Below, piece by piece: positions 8,969 through 17,861 of a stretch of 64,000 nucleotides of DNA. This DNA is from an uncultured Lachnospiraceae bacterium (GTDB taxonomy: Bacteria; Bacillota; Clostridia; Lachnospirales; Lachnospiraceae), in NCBI GenBank assembly GCA_900539715.1, contig UQDA01000005.1, positions 62,001 through 126,000 of the forward strand, given 5' to 3'. The first letter of the stretch is position 1; each line of letters begins with the position of its first letter. Both the position numbers and the translations under genes were made by a program. The notes under the pieces are model-generated. The model was not told the origin of the DNA, ran no database searches, and saw only the letters and a list, made by a program, of their open reading frames with translations.

Positions 8969-9814
8969 ATGCAGGATTTGGAAGCAAAACGCCTTCGGGA
9001 TTCTCTCGTGGAATATGAAGGCTACCTGAATGAGATACGACAGGTGACATTAAAAAATGTGGAAACATTAGATGTTATCCAGCGTTATACGGATAAAAGC
9101 GCGGCGGGGATGCAGAAGCTGGCGGAGCAGAGCCTTGACGGCATTCAGAGAGTGACTGCGGAAAGTGCAGGCGGATTGCGCCGTATTATCGAGACAGGAA
9201 CAAGCAATTTGAGCCAGATGGCGCAGAGCGGTCACGACAGTCTGAGCAGGATGGTGACGCGCAGCGAGGAGAGCCTTAACCGAATGGTGCAGGACAGTCA
9301 GGAAAGTCTGAGCGGCATGGCTCGTGACGGACAGCAAAGTCTGGGGCAGATGGCACAGGAATGTCAGGACAGTATCAGCCGCATGGCGCAGGATTGTCAG
9401 GAACATCTGAATTATACGGCGCAGGAATGCCTGAACCGGCTGCAAAGCTACACAGAGGCGGGGCTGGCGCAGATAGACGAGGCACAGCGTAAAAATATGG
9501 AAACTGCGGAGCAGGTGGAACATATCGAGCATGCGATACTGGAGCACATGGAGCTGATGAAGCAGCTTCTAAAACAGTCGGATGATTTTACGCATAAGGA
9601 AAACGTCAAGGTCTACCGCAATGTGCAGGCGGTCGTTGTAGATGAAGTCAAGAAGCAGATGGAAGCTATGTCCTCTCAGAATGAAGAGCTTGTGCGGCGC
9701 AATGAGGATATCCAGAAGCAGAGCAGGGGATTAAAGCCTTTGATGATTGTGACGCTGGGGGCCGCAATTGCGAATATTGCGCTTTTGGCAGCACAGATAG
9801 CGGGGGTATTTTGA
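8969..9814 (+). CDS. Tail-anchored protein with 11-residue coiled-coil repeats
   Basis: I do not recognise a named family. The 281-residue protein has a charged N-terminal helix, then about nine consecutive 11-residue (hendecad) units of the type SLSRMVTRSEE, SLNRMVQDSQE, SLSGMARDGQQ, SLGQMAQECQD (roughly residues 60-160). A further charged coiled coil and one C-terminal hydrophobic helix (MIVTLGAAIANIALLAAQIAGVF) follow. There is no signal peptide, so the likely topology is a cytoplasmic rod anchored by its C-terminus. The start at 8969 is preferred because GGAG lies 6 nt before it; an in-frame ATG at 8957 is possible. Its TGA overlaps the next ATG, implying translational coupling. Confidence 0.75.
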   Translation: MQDLEAKRLRDSLVEYEGYLNEIRQVTLKNVETLDVIQRYTDKSAAGMQKLAEQSLDGIQRVTAESAGGLRRIIETGTSNLSQMAQSGHDSLSRMVTRSEESLNRMVQDSQESLSGMARDGQQSLGQMAQECQDSISRMAQDCQEHLNYTAQECLNRLQSYTEAGLAQIDEAQRKNMETAEQVEHIEHAILEHMELMKQLLKQSDDFTHKENVKVYRNVQAVVVDEVKKQMEAMSSQNEELVRRNEDIQKQSRGLKPLMIVTLGAAIANIALLAAQIAGVF

Positions 9815-10392
9815 TGGGAAGGCAAAACTGGAAACCGGGGAATATGCTTTATCCGCTTCCGGCAGTGATGGTGTCCGTAGCGGATAAGGAAGGAAAGCCG
9901 AATATTTTTACGGTGGCGTGGGCGGGGACTGTGTGTACGAATCCGCCGATGGTGTCGATTTCTGTACGTCCGGAGCGCTATTCCTACCATTGTATACAGG
10001 AAACGGGAGAGTTCGTTATCAATCTGACGACAAAAGAGCTGGCATATGCGGCAGACTTTTGCGGCGTTAGGAGCGGACGGGATGTGGACAAGTTTGAAAA
10101 GCTGCAATTGACGCCTTATCCGGCGCAGAAGGTGTCAGTCCCGCTGATCGGGGAAAGTCCGGTCAGTATTGAGTGTAAGGTGCGTCAGGCGACTGAGCTT
10201 GGAAGCCACACGATGTTTGTGGCAGATGTGGTCGCAGTGAGTGTGGATGAACGCTGGATGGATGAAAAGGGAAGATTTCATCTGGAAAAGGCAGAGCCTG
10301 TTGTATATTCCCATGGGACATATTTTGATCTCGGGAAGGCGATAGGTACATTTGGTTATAGTGTGGCAAAGAAAAAGGTGAAGAAGAAATAA
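9814..10392 (+). CDS. Flavin reductase-like FMN-binding split-barrel protein
   Basis: 192-residue protein of the flavin reductase-like (DIM6/NTAB) family, which binds FMN in a split beta-barrel and often reduces flavins or acts as a small oxidoreductase. Typical features are the N-terminal PLPAVMVSVADKEGKPNIFT strand pair, the NPPMVSISVRP block and TGEFVINL. The C-terminus is a lysine-rich tail (KKKVKKK). The start is ATG 9814, which shares its A with the upstream TGA (TGATG overlap) and has a G-rich Shine-Dalgarno; an overlapping TTG at 9811 is less likely. The substrate cannot be deduced. Confidence 0.82.
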   Translation: MGRQNWKPGNMLYPLPAVMVSVADKEGKPNIFTVAWAGTVCTNPPMVSISVRPERYSYHCIQETGEFVINLTTKELAYAADFCGVRSGRDVDKFEKLQLTPYPAQKVSVPLIGESPVSIECKVRQATELGSHTMFVADVVAVSVDERWMDEKGRFHLEKAEPVVYSHGTYFDLGKAIGTFGYSVAKKKVKKK

Positions 10393-10405
10393 CTGACCGG
10401 GTATA

Positions 10406-11989
10406 ATGTCGAGCATGAAATTTTTAAAAAGATACAAAGGAACGATAAAGAGCGCATATTTTTTGACGACGGGTGTCATTCTCATGATGCTTTTGTTTTT
10501 TGCACCCACATTTCCGAAATTTGAGAGTGCCGGGGATAACTATTTTACGGTGAAGCTGAACGGGACGGAGATAGGAAGCTGTGCAGACCTCAAGGTGATA
10601 GACGAACTTATCGTACAGGCGCGGAGAGAGATTGCCGGGGACAGCGGGGAAATGGTCTATATTCCTGCAAAGGTGGAGGCAGAAGGTAAAGAGCTTCTGG
10701 CGGGATATGTGGACAGACGGAAGGATCTTCTGAAAAATATCCGCGCGGTCATGGAGGACAGCGTTTCTGAGACACTGAAGCATGCCTATACGTTAAAAAT
10801 AAACCAGTATACGGTAAATCTGGGCAGCAGTGAGGATGTATTGAAGCTTTTGCAGACAGTTCTTGACCGGTATGATGCCGGGCGGGAATACGAAGTCGGG
10901 GTTGTGGTAGACCCGGACAGGCAGTTAAACGTACTGACGACTCGGGTAACGCGCCGCGGCGAAGAAAAGAAGAAGCGGACGGCAGGAGAGGGCGCAGGTG
11001 CAGAAGCGTTTTTTGATGAGCTGTTTGAAAAGATAGAACCGGATATGAAAGCAGTAGATTTTGAGAGTCTTGATTATGGGCTTGTAAATCTGGATTTTGG
11101 GGATACTGTGGAGATCGTGGACGCTTATCTTTTGGATAACAGGATAACGCCTCTGGAGACTGCCGTTTCCGAAGTGACGGCAGATCAGGCGAAGGAACAG
11201 ATTTATGAGGTTCAGGCAGGCGATACACTCTCCCAGATAGCGGAGGAGAATGGCCTTGCAGTGGAGGAACTGGTGGCAATAAATCCGATGCTGGAAAATA
11301 AGGACTCCATGATACGTACAGGTGACGAGCTGAAGATAACGGTTCCGGAGCCGGAGCTTTCCGTAGTGCATCAGGAACAGGTATATACAGAAGACAGCTA
11401 CGAGGCGGATGTCGTTTATGTGGACAACGACGCATGGTATACGACAGAATCGAAGGTGATACAGCAGCCTTCTGCCGGTTTTCGCCGCGCGGCGTCCCTT
11501 GTGACATATCGTAACGACACGGCGGAGAATGTGGAGATAGTCAAAGAAGAAGTCGTAGTGGAGGCACAGCCTAAAATAGTTGAACGGGGAACGAAGGTAC
11601 CGCCTACATTCGTTAAACCTATTTCAGGCGGACGGCTTACTTCGAGTTACGGCGGGCGTAAGGCTCCTACAAAGGGAGCTTCGACAAATCATAAGGGCAT
11701 CGACTGGGCAACTCCGATCGGAACGGCTGTCATGGCTTCCAGCGGCGGAACGGTAACGAGGGCCGGATGGGGAAGCGGCTATGGCTATGTGGTCTATATC
11801 CGGCATGCCGACGGACGGGAAACGAGATATGGCCATTTGAGTAAGGTACTTGTAAAGGCGGGACAGCAGGTTTCTCAGGGACAGAAGATCGCGCTGAGCG
11901 GAAATACCGGACGGAGTACGGGACCGCATCTTCATTTTGAGCTGCGGATAAACGGAGCTTCGGTAAACCCGCTGAAATATCTGGATTAA
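10406..11989 (+). CDS. LysM/G5/M23 cell-wall endopeptidase, membrane anchored
   Basis: 527-residue envelope protein. An N-terminal membrane helix (about residues 16-34) is followed by a long extracellular region, a LysM peptidoglycan-binding domain (YEVQAGDTLSQIAEENGLAV, about 265-315), a G5-like domain (about 320-400) and a C-terminal M23 metallopeptidase. The zinc site is intact: H429 and D433 in NHKGIDWA, and the HLHFE motif at about 508-512. M23 enzymes cut peptide cross-links in peptidoglycan during growth or division. It starts 13 bp after the flavin reductase gene. Another in-frame ATG at 10415 could be the real start since neither has a strong Shine-Dalgarno. Confidence 0.88.
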   Translation: MSSMKFLKRYKGTIKSAYFLTTGVILMMLLFFAPTFPKFESAGDNYFTVKLNGTEIGSCADLKVIDELIVQARREIAGDSGEMVYIPAKVEAEGKELLAGYVDRRKDLLKNIRAVMEDSVSETLKHAYTLKINQYTVNLGSSEDVLKLLQTVLDRYDAGREYEVGVVVDPDRQLNVLTTRVTRRGEEKKKRTAGEGAGAEAFFDELFEKIEPDMKAVDFESLDYGLVNLDFGDTVEIVDAYLLDNRITPLETAVSEVTADQAKEQIYEVQAGDTLSQIAEENGLAVEELVAINPMLENKDSMIRTGDELKITVPEPELSVVHQEQVYTEDSYEADVVYVDNDAWYTTESKVIQQPSAGFRRAASLVTYRNDTAENVEIVKEEVVVEAQPKIVERGTKVPPTFVKPISGGRLTSSYGGRKAPTKGASTNHKGIDWATPIGTAVMASSGGTVTRAGWGSGYGYVVYIRHADGRETRYGHLSKVLVKAGQQVSQGQKIALSGNTGRSTGPHLHFELRINGASVNPLKYLD

Positions 11990-12036
11990 AAAAAGTTATT
12001 TACAAATCCGGCGGAATGTGCTATAACCCTAAAGAC

Positions 12037-12063
12037 AGCAAAGAGAGTTCTTTTGCTTTTTTT
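12037..12063 (+). terminator. Intrinsic terminator after the M23 gene
   Basis: AGCAAAGAG pairs with CTTTTGCT across a short loop and is followed by seven T residues. It closes the transcript of the three preceding genes. Confidence 0.75.
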
Positions 12064-12144
12064 AGCGTGTATAAATCAATCAGATTTGAACATAATAAAT
12101 GTGTAACCATCAACCATGTATTCGATACATAGGCAGAGGTAGAT

Positions 12145-13427
12145 ATGGAACAGTATGCAATCTGCGGCGGGAATCCGCTTGTCGGAGAGGTGGAGATCGG
12201 CGGCGCAAAAAATGCGGCTCTCCCGATTCTGGCGGCATCTCTGATGACGGACGAAACCGTTTTAATAGAAAATATGCCCGACGTACGGGACACTAATATA
12301 TTATTGAAAGCAATGGCAGGAATCGGCGCGCATGTGGAGCGCGTTGATCGCCATACAGTAAAGATTAACGGGTCTTTGATCCATGACCTGACGGTAAACG
12401 GGGATTCCGTAAAAAAAATCAGAGCTTCCTATTATTTTTTAGGGGCGCTTCTTGGAAAATATAAAAAGGCTACGGTTGTTCTGCCGATATCGGCTGCCGT
12501 GCGATCGACCAGCATATCAAGGGATTTAAGGCGCTTGGAGCAGCGGTGGATATTGCGCATGGCATGATAACAGCGGAGGCTTCACGGCTTGTAGGTGCTC
12601 ATATTTATCTGGATGTTGTGAGTGTAGGCGCGACGATTAATATCATGATGGCGGCAGTGCTGGCGGAAGGGCGCACCACCATTGAAAATGCGGCGAAAGA
12701 GCCTCATGTGGTGGATCTTGCCAACTTTTTAAACAGCATGGGAGCCAACATCAAAGGAGCGGGAACAGATGTTATCCGTATTCAGGGTGTGGAGAAGCTG
12801 CATAAGACGGAATATCCCATTATTCCCGACCAGATAGAAGCAGGTACGTTCATGTTTGCGGCAGCAGCGACAAGAGGCGATGTTACCGTGAAAAACGTGA
12901 TTCCTAAACATTTGGAATCCATTACGGCAAAGCTTCTGGAAATGGGCTGCGAGGTATCGGAGTTTGATGATGCGGTGCGCGTTGTGGCGTCCCGTCCGTT
13001 AAAGCATACACAGGTAAAGACGCTTCCATATCCGGGTTTTCCGACTGATATGCAGCCGCAGATAGCGGTTACGCTGGGACTGTGCAGTGGGACGAGTATC
13101 GTTACCGAGAGCATTTTTGAAAATCGTTTCCGCTATGTGGATGAAATGATACGTATGGGCGCAAGTATTAAGGTGGAAAGCAATACCGCCATTATCGATG
13201 GCGTATCACGTTATACAGGTGCGAGTATTAATGCACCCGACCTGCGCGCGGGAGCTGCACTCGTTATTGCGGCGCTGGCGGCGGAGGGAGTTTCGACTGT
13301 GGACGATATCCGCTATATCGAACGCGGTTATGAGGATTTCCATTTGAAGCTTCAGAAGCTGGGCGCTCAGATAGATAAGGTGGAGACGGAGCGCGACCTG
13401 CAGAAGTTTAAGTTAAAGATTGGCTGA
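12145..13427 (+). pseudogene. murA: UDP-GlcNAc 1-carboxyvinyltransferase (MurA), active-site loop deleted and frameshifted
   Basis: MurA adds enolpyruvate to UDP-GlcNAc, the first committed peptidoglycan step. The first 114 codons (12145-12486) encode a normal N-terminus ending KKATVVLP. The family then has GGC-x-x-G-x-R-P-I-D; here the DNA jumps from CTGCCG (12481-12486) directly to ATATCGGCTGCCG. Restoring about 10 nt at 12486/12487 would give LP-GGC-x-IGCRAIDQHIKGFKALGA and rejoin the second frame, which continues intact to TGA 13427 (DVVSVGATINIMMAA, LDLRAGAALVIAAL type core). The lost codons include the catalytic Cys, so even a ribosomal frameshift would not give an active enzyme. The expected RPID is RAID here. 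Another murA elsewhere is likely; an assembly error is a less probable alternative for a 10-nt loss. Confidence 0.85.
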
Positions 13428-13453
13428 GGTTACAAATTCTGCAAATTGTCCTG

Positions 13454-13482
13454 TTGACAAATACGGAACGTTATAGTATCGT
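13454..13482 (+). promoter_or_regulatory. Promoter of the metK leader
   Basis: TTGACA (13454-13459) is a perfect -35. With a 17-bp spacer the -10 would be TATCGT (13477-13482); TAGTAT three bases earlier is an alternative with a 14-bp spacer. It lies about 40 bp before the riboswitch. Confidence 0.55.
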
Positions 13483-13518
13483 TAGTGCGTAACAGATAAG
13501 AAAATTCAATATTGTGCG

Positions 13519-13648
13519 TTCTCTTATTCAGAGTGGTGGAGATACATAGGATCAGTGAAGCCACGGCAACCCCGCAGAGCGGAAGGTGCCAGCCTGAGCG
13601 AGTGATAAACGGGAGTAATACTTCCGGTAGTTCGAACAATAAGAGGAT
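13519..13648 (+). ncRNA. SAM-I (S-box) riboswitch
   Basis: The conserved S-box core is present: CAGAGTGGTGGAG (from 13530), then GAAGCCACGGCAACC (13557-13571) and GGTGCCA (13586-13592). The ends pair to form helix P1 (CTCTTATT at 13521-13528 with AATAAGAG at 13639-13646). The aptamer binds S-adenosylmethionine. A terminator hairpin follows at 13666-13691 and metK after it, so this is the usual feedback arrangement: high SAM favours termination before the SAM synthetase gene. Confidence 0.92.
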
Positions 13649-13665
13649 TTGATTATCGAGATATC

Positions 13666-13691
13666 AGATCCGCTTTTGGGCGGGTCTTTTT
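13666..13691 (+). terminator. Riboswitch-controlled terminator
   Basis: AGATCCGC (13666-13673) pairs with GCGGGTCT (13680-13687, one G-U pair) and is followed by a T-run. It lies between the SAM aptamer and metK and is the expression platform. Confidence 0.85.
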
Positions 13692-13737
13692 ATTTGTGTC
13701 ACAAAGAGGTTTGTGAAAATCAAAGGAGGAACAACAG

Positions 13738-14925
13738 ATGGATAAACGTTTATTTACTTCTGAGTCTGTAACAGAGGGACATCCCGACAAAATGTGCGAT
13801 GCTATCTCCGATGCGATACTGGACGCGCTGATGGCAAAGGACCCGATGAGCCGCGTGGCATGTGAGACTGCGAGCTGCACAGGCTTTGTGCTCGTAACAG
13901 GCGAGATAACGACCAACGCATATGTGGATATTCCGAAGCTTGTTCGTGATACGGTGAAGGAGATAGGCTATGATAAGTCCGAATACGGCTTTGACGGAAA
14001 CACCTGCGCGGTCATGGTTTCTATCGACGAGCAGTCTTCCGATATCGCGATGGGCGTAGACAAGGCTCTGGAAGCAAAAGAAAACCAGATGTCCGATGAG
14101 GAGCTGGAGGCGATAGGCGCAGGCGACCAGGGCATGATGTTCGGTTACGCGACCAACGAGACGGAAGAGTATATGCCCTATCCTATCTCGCTTGCGCATA
14201 AGCTTGCAAAACAGCTTACCAAGGTGAGAAAAGACGGCACGCTGACCTATTTGAGACCGGACGGAAAGAGCCAGGTTTCTGTAGAATATGATGAGAACAA
14301 TAAGCCCGTCCGTCTGGAGGCAGTCGTTCTTTCCACACAGCATGACCCCGATGTGACACAGGAACAGATTCATGAAGATATCAAAAAGTATGTATTTGAT
14401 CCGATACTCCCGCAGGAGCTTATTGATGATAATACAAAATTCTTCATCAATCCGACCGGACGTTTCGTTATCGGCGGACCTCACGGCGATGCAGGTCTGA
14501 CGGGACGTAAAATCATCGTAGACACCTATGGCGGTTATGCACGTCATGGCGGCGGCGCTTTCTCCGGTAAGGACTGCACGAAGGTTGACAGAAGTGCGGC
14601 TTACGCAGCGCGTTATGTTGCAAAGAACATCGTTGCGGCAGGTCTGGCTGACAAGTGTGAGATTCAGCTTTCTTATGCGATTGGCGTTGCACAGCCGACT
14701 TCCATTATGGTGGATACGTTCGGAACAGGAAAGATTTCTGATGAGAAGCTGGTAGAGATCATTCGTGAGAACTTTGATCTGCGTCCGGCAGGCATCATCA
14801 AGATGCTGGATCTGCGTCGCCCGATCTACAAGCAGACCGCAGCTTACGGCCACTTTGGCAGAAACGATCTGGATCTTCCCTGGGAGAAGCTGGATAAGGC
14901 GGAAGAACTGAAGAAATATCTGTAA
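13738..14925 (+). CDS. metK: S-adenosylmethionine synthetase
   Basis: Makes SAM from methionine and ATP in the cytoplasm. The 395 residues match the family. Visible signatures are GHPDKMCD near the N-terminus (His of the ATP site), GAGDQGMMFGYA (about 121-132, the methionine/ATP loop) and the glycine-rich GGPHGDAGLTGRK. A strong Shine-Dalgarno, AGGAGG, precedes ATG 13738. Expression is predicted to be controlled by the SAM-I riboswitch directly upstream. The gene is monocistronic, with its own terminator. Confidence 0.98.
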   Translation: MDKRLFTSESVTEGHPDKMCDAISDAILDALMAKDPMSRVACETASCTGFVLVTGEITTNAYVDIPKLVRDTVKEIGYDKSEYGFDGNTCAVMVSIDEQSSDIAMGVDKALEAKENQMSDEELEAIGAGDQGMMFGYATNETEEYMPYPISLAHKLAKQLTKVRKDGTLTYLRPDGKSQVSVEYDENNKPVRLEAVVLSTQHDPDVTQEQIHEDIKKYVFDPILPQELIDDNTKFFINPTGRFVIGGPHGDAGLTGRKIIVDTYGGYARHGGGAFSGKDCTKVDRSAAYAARYVAKNIVAAGLADKCEIQLSYAIGVAQPTSIMVDTFGTGKISDEKLVEIIRENFDLRPAGIIKMLDLRRPIYKQTAAYGHFGRNDLDLPWEKLDKAEELKKYL

Positions 14926-14944
14926 GATATACAGGAATAAAAAG

Positions 14945-14975
14945 GAGCTGCAGCCGAGGGTTGCGGCTCTTTTTC
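14945..14975 (+). terminator. Intrinsic terminator after metK
   Basis: GAGCTGCAGCC pairs with GGTTGCGGCTC around a 3-nt loop and is followed by TTTTT, 20 nt after the metK stop. Confidence 0.85.
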
Positions 14976-15190
14976 ATTTGATAGGAAAGTTTCCTTTCTG
15001 CCGTATCCAAAAACACAATTATGCGTACTCACAGGAAGGAGATTGGCTGAAGGCGATTATGTTCGGCGCGGGTGTTCTCCAGGGCGCACACCCTTTGGCC
15101 GGCGCAGGACTGAGCTGCCGTCTGCAACAGCCATTTGTCCCCAAAACCGCTTGCTTGCCCCAGTTATGTGTGATAACATGAAAAACAGAC
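14976..15190. other. Gap between metK and the CotH module
   Basis: About 215 bp without a supported gene. It is fairly GC-rich with no clear promoter or structure recognised; the promoter of the CotH module should lie here. Confidence 0.4.
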
Positions 15191-15224
15191 ATGGTGAGGG
15201 GGTCAGATAAGAAGGGAGACCCGA

Positions 15225-17114
15225 ATGAAAAGATTCCGGAAAACGGAGGTCGCAGCGCTTACAGCATCCTGCGCACTGCTTCTGGCAGTAAGCGGCGGCT
15301 GGCTGGCGCGCGCAGGACAGCAGGAGGAAGAAGAGCGGACGGCATGGCTGGAAAACAGCTTTTATATAGATACGCTCTCGATAGACGTAAAAAGCTCCGG
15401 CATGAAGGAAAAGATAAAGGGCTGGCACGACTGGCGGGACGGCGTTTTTTATGTGGCGCTCCCGTCGTATGCGGACGGGGAGGTAAAGCTGGACTGGAAG
15501 TATGCGGACAGCCTTTTTATCGACGGGAAAAAACAGAAAAAGGGAAAATGGAAGTATGAGACCGGGCGGCGCTATCTGTTTTCCTTTGTATACGACGGAG
15601 AGACCGCGGAGGAATTTTCTGTGGAATTGGTCGAGAGCGGGAATATGCCGACTGTTTTTATCAATACGGAGTCCGGCTCGATGGAAAACGTGGATGCGGA
15701 CAGGCAAAACCGTGAAACGGGCGTTTTTTATCTGCTGGATGAGGTGGGAGAGCTTCAGACGTCGGATTCCCTTACCTATATCAAGGGAAGGGGCAACACC
15801 ACATGGGAGCAGGATAAAAAGCCGTACAGCATCAAGCTTGCGAACAGCCACGGGATACTCGGGATGGACGCGTCGAGAAGATGGGAGCTTCTGGCGAATT
15901 ATTACGACGGGAGCAATATGCGGAATGCGCTGATGCTGGGGCTGGCAAAGGATGCCGGCCTGGAATATACGCCGGATGCGAAATGGGTGGATGTGTATCT
16001 GAACGGCGTTTATCAGGGGCTTTACCAGCTTGGCGAAAAGGTGGAGACCGGGGCGGGACGTGTGGATATCGCAGTATCTGAAAGCGGTTCGGAGGAAACG
16101 GGCTGGCTGTTTTTGATGGAGGATGCGAGCCGCTATAGTGTAGCGTCTGGCGGGAAATTTTCCACGGACGGCGGGCAGACGCTTGTGGTCAAAAATCCTG
16201 AGAATGCGGGCGAGGCTCAGTTAAAGGGGCTGGAAAGCCTCGTTCAGGGCTTTGAAAACGCGGCGGTTTCGGATGCCGGAAAGGCGCTGGAAGAGTATAT
16301 TGACGTGGATTCCTTTGTGAAAAAATATCTTATTGAGGAAATCGCCAAAAACTCCGATGCGGTGACGAACAGCCAGTATTTTTATAAGAAGGCGGAAGAG
16401 CCTGTGCTGTATGCGGGACCGGCATGGGATTATGATAACGCGCTGGGGCATACGAACGAGGAGGCGATGGACCCGTATGGGCTGATGCTGGACAAGATCC
16501 GCGACGGGAATTCGAATCTGTGGTATGGCTCTCTCTGCGGACGGCAGGATTTTGCACGGCGGGTCAGGGAAGTCTATGCAGATGTATTTTCAGGGCTTTT
16601 GGAGGAGGCTGTTTCTGAAAAGATAGAAGGCTGGCGGGAGCTTCTGCGTCCGGCGGCGCAGATGGACGAGCTGCGCTGGCAGCAGTATGGAAAGGATTTC
16701 CGGTATCGGGTATGCGAGGATTATGACGCGTATGTGGATTATCTGAAAATATTTCTGCAGGAGCGGAAAGCGTTTCTGGACAGCGTCTATATCGACGGAG
16801 CGGTCTGGAACAGGATACGGTTTGACCGCGGGGAGCTTTACAGCTATGTGGACCTGTACGCGATGCAGGGAAGCGCCGGGAGGCCTGCGCCGGACTGCTC
16901 GGACCTGGAGTGGGACGGGAAGCATATTACCGGATGGTATCATGAGGACGGTACGCCCTACGACCCGGCAAAAATGGTGGACGGGGATATGACGGTATAC
17001 GCCCGCTGGGAAGCGGCGGACACAGTTGCGGATGGAGCTGTATCGCCGGAAGCAGGCTCTGGACCGGAAGAGGAAGCCGGGCTCACAGAGACGGGAGGTG
17101 AAGGAGAGACATGA
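15225..17114 (+). CDS. Secreted CotH-family kinase-like protein
   Basis: 629-residue protein with an N-terminal signal peptide or anchor (about residues 1-30, hydrophobic ALTASCALLLAVSGGWLA), a beta-rich region, then a CotH domain (about 175-420). The CotH landmarks are YIKGRGNTTW, KKPYSIKL, ELLANYYDGSNMRN, YLNGVYQGLYQL and the predicted metal/ATP-binding WDYDNALG. CotH proteins are atypical, Fam20C-like protein kinases known from spore coats; this one appears exported. The C-terminal GWYHEDGTPYDP...VYARW resembles a Listeria-Bacteroides surface repeat, and the extreme tail is acidic. Its stop overlaps the next gene's start by 4 bp. The target is unknown. Confidence 0.86.
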   Translation: MKRFRKTEVAALTASCALLLAVSGGWLARAGQQEEEERTAWLENSFYIDTLSIDVKSSGMKEKIKGWHDWRDGVFYVALPSYADGEVKLDWKYADSLFIDGKKQKKGKWKYETGRRYLFSFVYDGETAEEFSVELVESGNMPTVFINTESGSMENVDADRQNRETGVFYLLDEVGELQTSDSLTYIKGRGNTTWEQDKKPYSIKLANSHGILGMDASRRWELLANYYDGSNMRNALMLGLAKDAGLEYTPDAKWVDVYLNGVYQGLYQLGEKVETGAGRVDIAVSESGSEETGWLFLMEDASRYSVASGGKFSTDGGQTLVVKNPENAGEAQLKGLESLVQGFENAAVSDAGKALEEYIDVDSFVKKYLIEEIAKNSDAVTNSQYFYKKAEEPVLYAGPAWDYDNALGHTNEEAMDPYGLMLDKIRDGNSNLWYGSLCGRQDFARRVREVYADVFSGLLEEAVSEKIEGWRELLRPAAQMDELRWQQYGKDFRYRVCEDYDAYVDYLKIFLQERKAFLDSVYIDGAVWNRIRFDRGELYSYVDLYAMQGSAGRPAPDCSDLEWDGKHITGWYHEDGTPYDPAKMVDGDMTVYARWEAADTVADGAVSPEAGSGPEEEAGLTETGGEGET

Positions 17115-17806
17115 AAGAAGAAGGAGGCGTCTGGCGGCATGAGCTGAAATTTGTATGCACCGTGCCGCAGCTGCGCATCATTGAAAGCAGGATAAGGCCG
17201 CTGCTCATGCCCGACCCCCATACGGGACCGGACGGCAGCTACCGCATCAGCAGCGTCTATTTTGACGATCAGTGGGATACCTGTTTTTATGAAAATGAGG
17301 ACGGGACAGACCCGAGGGAGAAGTTCCGCATCAGGATATATAATGGAAGCGATGCAAAGATAACGCTGGAGCTAAAGCAGAAGCTTCGCGGAAAAACGCG
17401 CAAGCTGAGCTGCCCGCTGAACCGCATGGACTGCACGAGGGCACTGCGCGGCGAAACGCTGGAGGATTCCGACGGTCTGCCGCCGGTACTGCGCAAATTT
17501 ATCCTGCAGCAAAAAGAAAGACGGCTTTTGCCGAAGGTGATAGTAGAGTATGAAAGGGTGCCGTATATTTTCCGGCTGGGAAATGTTCGGGTGACGCTGG
17601 ACCAGAACATCTCCTCATCGTCGGAGATGGAGAAATTTCTGGAGGGCGGCTATATGAGGCGGCCTGTGATGCCGGCGGGGCGGCATGTGTTGGAAGTAAA
17701 ATATGATGAATTCCTGCCGGACCCGGTGCGTCAGCTCCTTGCGCTGGAAACGCTGCAGAGGACATCCTATTCAAAGTATTACATATGCAGACAGTTTGAT
17801 ATCTGA
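17111..17806 (+). CDS. VTC-domain protein (polyphosphate polymerase-like)
   Basis: 231-residue soluble protein with the VTC fold of the CYTH/triphosphate-tunnel superfamily, related to the catalytic domain of eukaryotic VTC4 which polymerises ATP phosphate into polyphosphate. The tunnel's alternating charged strands are present: HELKF near the N-terminus, KFRIRIYNG, LELKQKLRGKTRK, KVIVEYERVPY and VLEVKYDEFLPD. ATG 17111 overlaps the CotH stop by 4 bp, and the DUF4956 gene follows, so the three are co-translated. Whether it makes polyphosphate or handles another triphosphate cannot be told from sequence. Confidence 0.87.
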   Translation: MKEEGGVWRHELKFVCTVPQLRIIESRIRPLLMPDPHTGPDGSYRISSVYFDDQWDTCFYENEDGTDPREKFRIRIYNGSDAKITLELKQKLRGKTRKLSCPLNRMDCTRALRGETLEDSDGLPPVLRKFILQQKERRLLPKVIVEYERVPYIFRLGNVRVTLDQNISSSSEMEKFLEGGYMRRPVMPAGRHVLEVKYDEFLPDPVRQLLALETLQRTSYSKYYICRQFDI

Positions 17807-17861
17807 CAAATAACAGGAAATGATGACAGTCGCCTGTGCGGCCTGGGGAAAGGAAGAAAAA

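Noticed and set aside
9140..9440. 33-bp periodic DNA considered as a CRISPR or tandem-repeat array
   Set aside because: Units are degenerate at DNA level, lack spacers and lie inside a coding frame giving a clean hendecad protein repeat.
12487..12567. Programmed ribosomal frameshift in murA
   Set aside because: No slippery heptamer or stimulatory structure was seen, and the missing bases remove the catalytic Cys, so frameshifting would not restore function.
13750..14853. 367-codon minus-strand open frame within metK
   Set aside because: Antisense shadow of metK; no start signal or domain.
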